A DNA stretch of 64,000 nt, from assembly GCA_937925655.1 (NCBI GenBank), contig CALAMC010000049.1, positions 62,001-126,000 on the forward strand. The letters are read 5' to 3'. A program made the position numbers and the translations under genes. This document shows positions 8,123 through 15,868 of this stretch, piece after piece. The notes under the pieces are model-generated. The model was given only the letters and a program-made list of their open reading frames with translations, made no database searches and was not told where the DNA came from. The stretch is from an uncultured candidate division Zixibacteria bacterium. Lineage in GTDB: Bacteria; Zixibacteria; MSB-5A5; GN15; PGXB01. Positions within the stretch are counted from its first letter, which is position 1; each line of letters opens with the position of its first letter.

Positions 8123-8908
8123 TCAGAATTTCTCCACTTTTTCCGGCTGGGGTACGCTCCGGATCAGGTTAAACAATTGCTCGATCGAAAAGGGTTTACG
8201 AATCCAGCCGAAAATCTCTTTATCACAATAATCATTCAGATTTCTGACTTTCGAGGCCAGGATTATTCTGGCCACCGGAATCCGGGCGTCATTGAACAGG
8301 TTGGTGCACAGCGCCGAGGTCCGCCGCTTGCCGATGGAACAGTCGATGACGATATAATCGGGGCGGAAGGTCTGGATAATCGACGCCGCTTTGTACTCAT
8401 CGGCAATATACTTCACCGCCAGATCGGGGTGACGATCGGTGCCATCGAAATCGATGACCACCCGCTCGGGCTCACCGAGGATGAGCACATTTATTACATG
8501 GTCGCGAACAAGCTTGAAATACTCGCATTCCTCACAACTGGCGGCGCATTGCATCGCCAGACAGCCGAAGCCGCCGGGCAGATCACGAAGTTCATAGCAG
8601 CGACGGGACCGGGAACGATAGGTGATACAGTCGCGACATTCGGATTTGATTTTGTCGCCCGATGCCAGGTATTCCCAGCAATACATGAAGGCGTTGTCCG
8701 CACGGGCGGATAAAGTCCTATCCGAAGCCCCGGAATCTTCAGTGACGTTCAAAGCTGAAAGGGGGATTCTGAAATGTCCGCCCAGCGTGCGATGAGATTT
8801 GATTTTGCCGGCTCTGACCCATTTTAAAACGGTGTCAGCCGAAACCGAAAGGTATTTGGCCGCCTGCGACGTGGTCAAAAATTCCCGGGGATTGTATTTT
8901 TCTGCCAT
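8123..8908 (-). CDS. HTH / Cys-rich / receiver-like transcriptional regulator
   Basis: 261 residues in three parts. Residues 10-50 are an excisionase/MerR-type HTH (LTTSQAAKYLSVS, VRAGKIKSHRTLGGHFRIP). Residues 77-128 hold eight cysteines (C77, C91, C94, C104, C116, C121, C125, C128) starting in YCWEY, a likely metal or Fe-S site. Residues 138-252 look like a receiver fold with D189 (YIVIDC) and K238 (IRKPF) but without the usual acidic pair in strand 1 (LILGEPE), so phosphorylation is doubtful. It is first in the operon, directly behind a promoter whose spacer is an inverted repeat, which suggests autoregulation in response to redox or metal state. No clear ribosome site precedes the ATG. 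Confidence 0.85.
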   Translation of the reverse strand: MAEKYNPREFLTTSQAAKYLSVSADTVLKWVRAGKIKSHRTLGGHFRIPLSALNVTEDSGASDRTLSARADNAFMYCWEYLASGDKIKSECRDCITYRSRSRRCYELRDLPGGFGCLAMQCAASCEECEYFKLVRDHVINVLILGEPERVVIDFDGTDRHPDLAVKYIADEYKAASIIQTFRPDYIVIDCSIGKRRTSALCTNLFNDARIPVARIILASKVRNLNDYCDKEIFGWIRKPFSIEQLFNLIRSVPQPEKVEKF

Positions 8909-8940
8909 TTATGAGTTTTCTGTATTTTCTGGTTTTTTTA

Positions 8941-8969
8941 AATATATCGGCAATTTGGCCGATCGTCAA
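8941..8969 (-). promoter_or_regulatory. Sigma-70-type promoter of the redox operon
   Basis: On the minus strand, TTGACG (8969-8964), a 17-base spacer and TATATT (8946-8941) make a near-consensus promoter. Transcription would start near 8934, about 25 bases before the regulator ATG. Confidence 0.75.
8946..8963. promoter_or_regulatory. Inverted-repeat operator filling the promoter spacer
   Basis: ATCGGC-N6-GCCGAT is a perfect 6-bp-arm dyad that spans the promoter spacer exactly, between the -35 and -10 boxes. A protein bound here would contact RNA polymerase on the same DNA, as MerR-type regulators do, although their spacers are usually 19-20 bp rather than the 17 bp seen here. The adjacent HTH regulator is the obvious candidate. 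Confidence 0.6.
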
Positions 8970-9211
8970 GAGAAATTTGGATAAATTTTGTATGGATTTG
9001 TTAAATCGACATAACAATAATATTGACAATCAGTTATGCTTAATCAAAATAACTGTGAACCGGATGAAATGAGGATTTTTTATTTCCCAACGAATACATT
9101 AATCGACCATTCCTTACACAATTTCATTTGATTATTTGAAAATTCAACGATTATTTAAGACGGAAATATCGATGTTCAGAAGCAGTGAACAATAATTTTG
9201 AGCAGGATGAT
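8970..9211. other. AT-rich intergenic remainder between divergent genes
   Basis: This is the rest of the 303-base gap between the redox operon and the methyltransferase gene. It is AT-rich and includes a TTGACA at 9023-9028 without a convincing -10 at the right distance. No open frame with coding character and no RNA gene was recognised. Confidence 0.5.
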
Positions 9212-9928
9212 ATGCAATTCGATAATGTATATGAAGATGCCAAACGGGCGGAGGCCTATGCCCGGTTGGAATTTCCGGGAACATACTATCTGGCTTACCG
9301 GGATTTGCCGGAGATAATATTCGAGCATGCCAAAGGTCGGCGGGCCCTTGATTTCGGTTGCGGAACCGGCCGGTCCACCCGCTTTTTAAAAAGGCTGGGG
9401 TTCGCTTCGACGGGAATTGATATATCGGAAGAAATGCTGAAACTGGCCCGGGCCCGCGACCCTGAAGGGCAATATCTTCTGGTCAAAGACGGCGATATGA
9501 GCCGGTTTGAAAGCGGGACAATTGTTCTGGTTTTGTCGGCCTTTACATTCGATAATATCCCGACCGCAGAAAAGAAAATCAGAAATATGCGCGAAATCAA
9601 ACGGCTGCTGGCGCCGGGCGGCGTTTTTATTAATCTGGTGTCATCGCCGGATATTTATATCAACGAATGGGCTTCGTTCAGCACCAAGGACTTTCCCGAA
9701 AACAGAAAGGCCAAAAGCGGCGACCGGGTCAAAATAATCATGACCGATGTCGATGATAAAAGGCCGGTCGAGGATGTGGTCTGGGCCGATGATGCTTATC
9801 GACAGGTTTATCATCAGTCGGGATTAAAATTGATAAATATGTACAAGCCTCTCGCCAAAGACAGTGAACCATACAACTGGGTCAACGAAACGAAAATCGC
9901 TCCCTGGGTGATTTATGTGCTGGGATGA
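9212..9928 (+). CDS. Class I SAM-dependent methyltransferase
   Basis: 238 residues from an ATG with AGGAT just upstream; an in-frame GTG at 9185 would add nine residues. Motif I is ALDFGCGTGRSTRFL (about 45-59), followed by the acidic end of strand 2 (STGIDISEEML), a motif II-like ILVLSAFTFDNIP and motif III (LLAPGGVFINLV). This is the Methyltransf_11/25 type of small-molecule methyltransferase. The methyl acceptor is not evident. It is monocistronic, divergent from the redox operon across a 303-base gap, and convergent with ettA. Confidence 0.85.
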   Translation: MQFDNVYEDAKRAEAYARLEFPGTYYLAYRDLPEIIFEHAKGRRALDFGCGTGRSTRFLKRLGFASTGIDISEEMLKLARARDPEGQYLLVKDGDMSRFESGTIVLVLSAFTFDNIPTAEKKIRNMREIKRLLAPGGVFINLVSSPDIYINEWASFSTKDFPENRKAKSGDRVKIIMTDVDDKRPVEDVVWADDAYRQVYHQSGLKLINMYKPLAKDSEPYNWVNETKIAPWVIYVLG

Positions 9929-10068
9929 TGTCCTGATTCAATTAAAAAGTAGGAATAAAACACCTTCCCCTATTTGCGATCCAATGTCAGGTCTCTCCCG
10001 ATCTTTGTATCCATTTCCAGCCCTTAACTTTTTCAAAGCCGGATTAGTGTAGTTAACCGATTATCAGA

Positions 10069-11751
10069 TCAAGCCTTTACCAGAGTCCGGTAGCGGTTGC
10101 GGCGGTTTTCGAAAAGGCGGTCGCCCAGCTCTTTGACACGCCATTCCTGATATTCCGAAAAATTGCCCTCAAACCAGCGGACTTTACCGTCACCCTCGAA
10201 AACCAACAGGTGGGTGCAAATCCGGTCCAAAAAGAAGCGGTCGTGGCTGATGACCATGACACAACCGGAAAACTCCATGATGGCTTCTTCCAACATGCGC
10301 AGGGTGTTGACATCGAGGTCGTTGGTTGGTTCATCGAGCATGATGACATTGCCCCCGGCTTTGAGGACTTTGGCCAGATGACAACGGTTGCGTTCGCCGC
10401 CCGACAATTCTCCGGCCTTTTTCTGCTGGGCCGAGCCCTTGAATCCGAATTGGGCCAGATATTGGCGAATGGGAATCTTGCGGTTGCCTATCGGAATTTC
10501 GTCCAGCCCGCCGCCGATTTCTTCGATAAGCGGTTTTTCACCGTCGATGGCAGCGCGCTCCTGGTCGGCATAGACCAGGCTGACAGTCGAGCCGATTTTG
10601 ATGGTGCCCTCAAGCGGCTTTAAATTGCCGGCAATAAGGTTGAATAATGTGGTTTTGCCGGTGCCGTTGGGTCCGGCTAAACCGATGACCGCCCCGCGCG
10701 GGATGATAAAGTCGAGTTTTTCGAAAAGCTTCTGGTCATCAAAGCCCATGGCGACTTCATGGAATTCTATAACCTGGCTACCCAGATCCGGCCCCGGGGC
10801 GATGCCGATGACAGTGGCGGAATCGGCTTTGCGGGCGGCCGTTTCGCGCGCCACGAGTTGCTCGTAATCGCGAATACGGGCCCGCGACTGTTCTTTACGT
10901 TCACCGCGACTCATGCGAATCCAGGATAATTCTCTCTGGAGCATTTTGCTTCGGGGAGAGTCTTTCTTTTCGGCCCCGGCCAGTTCGACCAGTTTTTGTT
11001 GCAGCCAGGAAGTATAATTGCCTTCCCACGGTATTCCATGGCCGCCCTCCAGTTCCAAAATCCATTTGGTGACATTGTCCAGAAAATAACGGTCGTGCGT
11101 GACAATTATGACCGTGCCCGGATATACCACCAGTTGTTCTTCGAGCCAGTTGATAGTTTCGGCATCGAGGTGGTTGGTCGGTTCATCGAGTAAAAGCAGA
11201 TCCGGCTTTTCGAGGAGAATTTTGCAGAGCGCCACCCGCCGTCTTTCGCCCCCGGACAGCGTGCCGACAAGACGCTCGTCTTCAGGTAAACACAGAGCGT
11301 CGCTGGCGATGTTCAACGTATGGTCGAGATTCCAGGCATCCAAAGCGTCGATTTTATCCTGAAGGACACCCATTTTATCCATGGCTTTCTGCATTTCGTC
11401 GTCATCCATCGGGGTGGCCATGCTGTCGGCAAGGCGGTTGTATTCATCGAGCAAGGCCTTGGTTTCGCCGAACGCCGATTCGATCGTCTGGCGGACAGTC
11501 AAATTCGGATCCAGGCGGGGCTCCTGCTCAACCATGCCGGCCCGGTATCCGGGCGTAATGAAAGCGTCGCCCTGGAATTCGGTGTCAACGCCGGCCATGA
11601 TACGCAGAAGAGTCGATTTTCCTGAACCGTTTTCACCGACAATCCCGATTTTGGCGCCGGGATAAAAACTCAAATTGATGTTCTTCAGAACCTGCCGCGT
11701 GCCGTAAAATTTATTCAGGCCCCGCATATGAAAAATGAATTTATCCGCCAT
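10069..11751 (-). CDS. ettA: Energy-dependent translational throttle protein EttA (ABC-F)
   Basis: 560 residues, close to the usual EttA length. Two ABC domains in tandem and no membrane part. Walker A 1 is GENGSGKST (about 39-47); signature 1 is LSGGERRRVAL with LLLLDEPTNHLD. The second domain has GPNGTGKTT, LSGGERNRCHL and IMLDEPTNDLD. The arm and linker between them (WNLDHTLNIASDALCLPEDE, then a basic MSRGERKEQSRARIRDYE segment) match EttA rather than Uup or drug-resistance ABC-Fs. EttA binds the ribosomal E site and gates the first elongation steps according to ADP/ATP ratio. AGGAG lies eight bases before the ATG. Confidence 0.93.
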   Translation of the reverse strand: MADKFIFHMRGLNKFYGTRQVLKNINLSFYPGAKIGIVGENGSGKSTLLRIMAGVDTEFQGDAFITPGYRAGMVEQEPRLDPNLTVRQTIESAFGETKALLDEYNRLADSMATPMDDDEMQKAMDKMGVLQDKIDALDAWNLDHTLNIASDALCLPEDERLVGTLSGGERRRVALCKILLEKPDLLLLDEPTNHLDAETINWLEEQLVVYPGTVIIVTHDRYFLDNVTKWILELEGGHGIPWEGNYTSWLQQKLVELAGAEKKDSPRSKMLQRELSWIRMSRGERKEQSRARIRDYEQLVARETAARKADSATVIGIAPGPDLGSQVIEFHEVAMGFDDQKLFEKLDFIIPRGAVIGLAGPNGTGKTTLFNLIAGNLKPLEGTIKIGSTVSLVYADQERAAIDGEKPLIEEIGGGLDEIPIGNRKIPIRQYLAQFGFKGSAQQKKAGELSGGERNRCHLAKVLKAGGNVIMLDEPTNDLDVNTLRMLEEAIMEFSGCVMVISHDRFFLDRICTHLLVFEGDGKVRWFEGNFSEYQEWRVKELGDRLFENRRNRYRTLVKA

Positions 11752-11911
11752 ATCGTAATCTCCTAAATTGGGCTAATGTGCGGCATCAATTTAATGTTTG
11801 ACATGCTTGCGGGGCAAGCGGAATCTCCGACTGGACTACGGAGGCCATTGCCTGCGATTTTTGCCCCGGTTTGATTCAAAAGAAAAGTATTTTCCACCGA
11901 CCAGATTGAAA

Positions 11912-13264
11912 TCAGACCGCGAGGTCGGAATCCGACGATATTTCTCTGTTTGGATAATGATAGAATAGAGCCATGCCGAAGGTTATCGGTCCCAGGCGGC
12001 CGCAGTACATCATCAGAATGATAATGATTTTGCCCAATGCCGTCAGGCCACCGGTGATGCCGGTGCTTAAGCCGACCGTGCCGAGGGCCGATGCGGCTTC
12101 GAATAAATTACCCGCAAAATCGGATGTCTGGGTCAGTTCCAGCAAGTATGTCCCGGTAATAAGGGCGGATGTGTAAAAAGTCATGCTGGCCACGGCCGAC
12201 CAGAGACGAACCACAGGGACTTTTTTACCCCAAAAACTGACCTCGTGTCGCCCCTGAAGGGCATTTTTCATGATTCCAAACAGAGCGCTGAATGTAGTTG
12301 ATTTAAGCCCCCCGCCGGTTCCGCTGGGCGACGCCCCGATAACCATCAACATGATGACCAGAAGCAGCGTGGCATTAGACAGCGCACCGGTGTCTATGGT
12401 ATTAAATCCGACGGTGGTTATGGCTGTCATGGTTTGAAAGAAGGCGCGCATTATTTTCCCCTCCGCAGGCAAACCGCTCAAAGATGGCTCGAAAGCCAGT
12501 ATAAAAAGCGTGCCGATGATGCTTAGCCAGACTGTCGACCAGATGATAATTTTGCTCGTAAGCGTAACTTCAGTAACCTTGCCACGAATTTTCCGCCAAT
12601 AATCGACGCAGACGATAAAACCGATGGCACCCAGATAACTCAATGATCCAATAACCAGGTTGAGCCAGAAATTATCCGCAAAATCGACAAAACTGTTAGA
12701 AAGCAAGCTGAACCCGGCGGTGCAAAAGGCAGAAACACTATGGAAAATTGCCTGCCAGAGAGGGGTTGCCGTCCCGGCAGAATCAAATATCACATACAAT
12801 GCGATGGCTCCGAGCGCCTCAATTATGAATGTAAATCCGATTACACTGCGCAGGAATTTGTCAATGCGATATGATTCCGGCAGGGTGAACACGGTTTTGC
12901 CGATTTCCGCCCGTTTGGTTGAAATTTCCGACGATCGGGATAGTATCACGAAAGAACCGAAGGTCATATATCCAATACCGCCAATCTGGATCAGTATCAA
13001 AATGACCATTTGACCAATGAGCGAATATTGTGAGCATACGTCCACCGTTGTCAATCCGGTCGTCGATAGTGCCGATGTCGCCGTGAAAAGATGGTCAAGG
13101 GCGGAGATACCTTTGTCGGACATAAAAGGCAGGTTGAGAACGACCCAGCCCATAAGAATATACAACAGATATCCGATAGCCACGATCTTGGCCGGATGGC
13201 TGTCGTTTAAAAAACGACTTAGCCGATTTTTCAGCATATTTATAATTCCGTAAATTCTACTCAT
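11912..13264 (-). CDS. trkH: TrkH/KtrB-family potassium uptake channel subunit
   Basis: 450 residues, nearer KtrB than the longer enterobacterial TrkH. Four membrane-pore-membrane repeats are marked by the filter loops TSALSTTGLTTVD, HSVSAFCTAGFSLLSN, TMTAITTVGFNTID and EAASALGTVGLSTGI, each with the conserved filter Gly. The inner-helix gate region GASPSGTGGGLKSTTF is present. The protein moves K+ (or Na+) across the inner membrane and normally needs a cytoplasmic RCK partner (TrkA/KtrA), which is not encoded in this window. It lies 160 bases upstream of ettA on the same strand but is probably a separate unit. Confidence 0.9.
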   Translation of the reverse strand: MSRIYGIINMLKNRLSRFLNDSHPAKIVAIGYLLYILMGWVVLNLPFMSDKGISALDHLFTATSALSTTGLTTVDVCSQYSLIGQMVILILIQIGGIGYMTFGSFVILSRSSEISTKRAEIGKTVFTLPESYRIDKFLRSVIGFTFIIEALGAIALYVIFDSAGTATPLWQAIFHSVSAFCTAGFSLLSNSFVDFADNFWLNLVIGSLSYLGAIGFIVCVDYWRKIRGKVTEVTLTSKIIIWSTVWLSIIGTLFILAFEPSLSGLPAEGKIMRAFFQTMTAITTVGFNTIDTGALSNATLLLVIMLMVIGASPSGTGGGLKSTTFSALFGIMKNALQGRHEVSFWGKKVPVVRLWSAVASMTFYTSALITGTYLLELTQTSDFAGNLFEAASALGTVGLSTGITGGLTALGKIIIILMMYCGRLGPITFGMALFYHYPNREISSDSDLAV

Positions 13265-13380
13265 ATTAACAAGCTGCGAAGATATTCAAACATGATATAA
13301 TACACACGAGCCGACTGTCGCATCAATATAAAAACTCCGTCACTTTTAGGCCGATAATTCCCCTGTAAGGTTATTATTAT

Positions 13381-13413
13381 AAAAAAAGCCCCGATCCACT
13401 ATCGGGGCTTTTT
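13381..13413 (-). terminator. Rho-independent terminator after the caspase-fold gene
   Basis: Arms AAAAGCCCCGAT and ATCGGGGCTTTT flank a five-base loop. On the minus strand the stem ends in a run of seven T, 24 bases past the caspase-fold gene stop. Confidence 0.88.
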
Positions 13414-13436
13414 AAAGATTATTCCGTTATCGGAAA

Positions 13437-14330
13437 TTACATATCCATTTGGCCGGTATATTTATCGGTGTGCTTCGGGTCGACCCGCAAACGATACAGG
13501 GCGGCCCAGGCTTTCATGCCGTCTTCGGCGTAGGGAGCGGCGTCTTCGGCGTACACGATATTCATGTCTTCGACACCGTCGAGCCAGTAATAAGTCCAGG
13601 CACCATGACCGAGAGTCGGGGCGTCATAGGAATTCTTGCGGTCGGACGCCGTGGCCATAAACGTGCCATCGACCACATCGGTATGGAAATCACCAATGAC
13701 GCAGGCGTCGAGGGTGACCAGTTTCTTGGTGCAGTTGGCGGCATTGAAATACGACATGACATAGCCATGAGTCACGTAGTACAAATCGGCCGAAATAATG
13801 GCAGACCCGGCCGTGGAACGCCCGCCGTGGCCGCTGTAGCAGAAAGCGACTTCATCGCCGGGGTCGGCGTTATCAATCAGCCACTGCAAACCGGCAGTAA
13901 TGTTGGCGCCGGTGGCATTCAGGTCGAGGTCCATACGGCAGGTGAAGCCCTGCGATTGTAGCCACGATTTCATGGCCAGAGCATCATCGTCACAGAATTG
14001 CAGGTCATTGGCCGTGCCTTCATAATCCGAAATGCCGACGATATAGGCATACTTGTGGGCCGGGTTCGGATTGGGGTCACCTACAAGGGTATCCGGCGGC
14101 GGTGGCGGCGGTGTCGGTTTTTTGCCCAAGACGGCAATCGGCACCTCTTGGTAATCAAGGGTGAAATTGGCGACCACGTTATCCGGACGGGTTTCAACGA
14201 AATCGGGACGTTGAACCAGCGGGGCGCTGTGATCGACACCGGAAGTGGTCTGGGTGGGAGGCGTGCTGCTGCAGCCAAAAACCAGCAACAATGCCAGAAT
14301 TGCCAGAATTACGCCAAAAAGTTGCTTCAT
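13437..14330 (-). CDS. Caspase-fold (C14) peptidase-like lipoprotein
   Basis: 297 residues. A lipoprotein leader ends VFGC with Cys at position 20. A low-complexity linker with a run of six prolines (about 74-79) follows. The C14 caspase domain (about 93-290) begins YAYIVGISDYEG, with a CDDDALAMKSWL helix, the catalytic His in YSGHGG (H168) and the catalytic Cys in LDAC (C210). Both dyad residues are present, so activity as an orthocaspase- or metacaspase-like Cys protease is plausible. GGAGG precedes the ATG by four bases. An own terminator follows and the leader region is free, so it is monocistronic. Substrate and membrane (inner or outer) are unknown. Confidence 0.85.
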   Translation of the reverse strand: MKQLFGVILAILALLLVFGCSSTPPTQTTSGVDHSAPLVQRPDFVETRPDNVVANFTLDYQEVPIAVLGKKPTPPPPPPDTLVGDPNPNPAHKYAYIVGISDYEGTANDLQFCDDDALAMKSWLQSQGFTCRMDLDLNATGANITAGLQWLIDNADPGDEVAFCYSGHGGRSTAGSAIISADLYYVTHGYVMSYFNAANCTKKLVTLDACVIGDFHTDVVDGTFMATASDRKNSYDAPTLGHGAWTYYWLDGVEDMNIVYAEDAAPYAEDGMKAWAALYRLRVDPKHTDKYTGQMDM

Positions 14331-14439
14331 AGATCCTCCAAAAGTGTGAGGGTTAAGGTATCTAATTGTCTATTTCAGCATCTTTCCAGCATCAATTAAA
14401 TATAGGGAAGGGCCGATTTTGTGCAATAAAAAAATATGG

Positions 14440-14463
14440 ATAAATCCGGCTTTTCTCGCCGGA
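14440..14463 (-). terminator. Possible terminator after the small unknown gene
   Basis: TCCGGC and GCCGGA arms (14445-14463) around a seven-base loop lie directly behind the stop codon at 14465-14467. The following minus-strand sequence is T-rich but interrupted (TTTATCC), so termination may be partial. Confidence 0.5.
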
Positions 14464-14464
14464 A

Positions 14465-15037
14465 TTATTTGGCAGACCGCAGGAATAAACCATTAAGGCA
14501 GACGTGGTCCCAATCGCCATCGGCCATGGGTCGTCCCTCATAATAGAACTCGACGCCGTCGATCCATTCACCCTTGTAATCTCGTTGAAGAAATGATTCC
14601 TTAAGCGTGTGTGAAGTTATTTGACCGCCACAGCTCCCCTGAAAATAGCCATATTTCCATGATGGGCTTTTGAAGTCACCGATTTCCTTCAGATTAATCT
14701 TGATAATATCGAGACCGTTGCGTTTCTCAATGTCCGATATCTCTATTGGCAGTCCGCGGAATTCAGACTGCGATATGAGTCCGGCCAGATAGTCCAGACG
14801 CTGCTTAACATTCAGATAGTTCGGAGGCCGGACATATAATCGGACATATTCTTTATACGAATTTTCATCCAAAGTGTAAATGCACATGTACTCCGAAAAT
14901 GTATCCTGCTGTGTATCCTGGATTTCCGTTTCAATTATCGGCGCACTTTCGGGAGGGGTAAAAAATGTCTTGTGCGCAAAAAAACCAACGGCAGAACCGA
15001 GAATTACAATGATGATATAAATAGCATGGCGTTTCAT
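14465..15037 (-). CDS. Membrane-anchored protein of unknown function, possibly GerMN-like
   Basis: 190 residues from the ATG giving MKRHAIYIII; an in-frame ATG at 15082 lies inside the upstream terminator and is unlikely. One N-terminal membrane segment (about 4-22) is followed by an extracytoplasmic domain. The stretch VRLYVRPPNYLNVKQRLDYL, then IEISDIEKRNGLDIIKINL, then FQGSCGG, has the layout of GerMN-type domains (product of sequence, repeat helix, then SGG-like turn), but the match is weak. No enzyme motif is visible. It lies between two hairpins and appears monocistronic. Confidence 0.6.
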   Translation of the reverse strand: MKRHAIYIIIVILGSAVGFFAHKTFFTPPESAPIIETEIQDTQQDTFSEYMCIYTLDENSYKEYVRLYVRPPNYLNVKQRLDYLAGLISQSEFRGLPIEISDIEKRNGLDIIKINLKEIGDFKSPSWKYGYFQGSCGGQITSHTLKESFLQRDYKGEWIDGVEFYYEGRPMADGDWDHVCLNGLFLRSAK

Positions 15038-15080
15038 ATATAAAAAGTGCCAATTAAAACACGCTAAATCAATGAAAAAC

Positions 15081-15104
15081 AAAAGCCGCCCGGAGGCGGC
15101 TTTT
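15081..15104 (-). terminator. Rho-independent terminator after the DUF1573 gene
   Basis: Arms AAAAGCCGCC and GGCGGCTTTT with a four-base loop sit 20 bases past the DUF1573 stop. The minus-strand stem runs into TTTTGTTTTTC. Confidence 0.85.
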
Positions 15105-15124
15105 CTCGCTTTTATATTAAGATA

Positions 15125-15850
15125 TCAGTTACTTCCGCTTGTGGCGCTGATATTTCGTAGAGTGCGCGTCACCGGGATGGTGAAACGCGTATGATCCGCG
15201 TCGTTGAATTCGATCGTGAATGATTGTTCGAATTCGGCATTGGTGTATTCCGGACGAACCTTTAAAATACCCTCGACACTTTTTCCGGCTTTGATTTTAT
15301 CGGGCAGTTTAACCTCGAAATAATCCCTCGGATAATAGACCATGCTCCATTCCAGATCCTGTTCGGAAATATTTTCCAGTGTGAATTTCATTTGTTCTCG
15401 GGCTTTTGCGCCGAACTGGGAAATATCCAGCTTGTATGGCCGGATGATGACCGGTTTGGTGGAATCCATCTGAATTTGCACCGTGCCGGTCAGGGCAAGG
15501 TTGCGGATCGGTTCGGCGGCGTTGCTGTTGATTTTAATAGTCTTGTGAACACGGCTTTTATACTGATTGGAACTGAATGATATTTCCAGGAAAGCGCTGT
15601 CGCCGGGGGCAAGGGTATTTGTCTTTAGCGGGGCCTTGGTACAGCCACAGCCGGGCTTGACCTCGGTGATTTTAAGGGTATCGGGGCCGTTCGAAAATAG
15701 CCAGTAGCCGCCGGTGACTTTGGCATTCTGCGGCATGATACCGAAATCAAATGTTTCTGCAGGGATTTTCAGGTCGGCTTGCGCCAACAGAGCCGAAGCG
15801 AAGACAAAAACGGCGATTACGGTCAAGGCAATTAAATTGATTTTTCTCAT
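15125..15850 (-). CDS. Exported DUF1573 protein
   Basis: 241 residues with a clear signal peptide (hydrophobic 5-22, ending SALLAQA). The mature part starts with the DUF1573 hallmark: ETFDFGIMPQ, then TLKITEVKPGCGCTKA with the Cys-Gly-Cys turn near residue 70, and LAPGDSAFLEISF. A second Ig-like strand set follows (KFTLENISEQDLEW). The family forms periplasmic beta-sandwich domains common in Bacteroidota and related phyla; its role is unknown. It lies 18 bases after the anti-sigma gene on the same strand and ends in a strong terminator, so it could be the last gene of the sigma-factor operon. Confidence 0.85.
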   Translation of the reverse strand: MRKINLIALTVIAVFVFASALLAQADLKIPAETFDFGIMPQNAKVTGGYWLFSNGPDTLKITEVKPGCGCTKAPLKTNTLAPGDSAFLEISFSSNQYKSRVHKTIKINSNAAEPIRNLALTGTVQIQMDSTKPVIIRPYKLDISQFGAKAREQMKFTLENISEQDLEWSMVYYPRDYFEVKLPDKIKAGKSVEGILKVRPEYTNAEFEQSFTIEFNDADHTRFTIPVTRTLRNISATSGSN

Positions 15851-15868
15851 GGTTTTCTCCTTGATGGC

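Noticed and set aside
9023..9051. TTGACA as a promoter for the methyltransferase gene at 9212
   Set aside because: No acceptable -10 hexamer lies 16-18 bases downstream.
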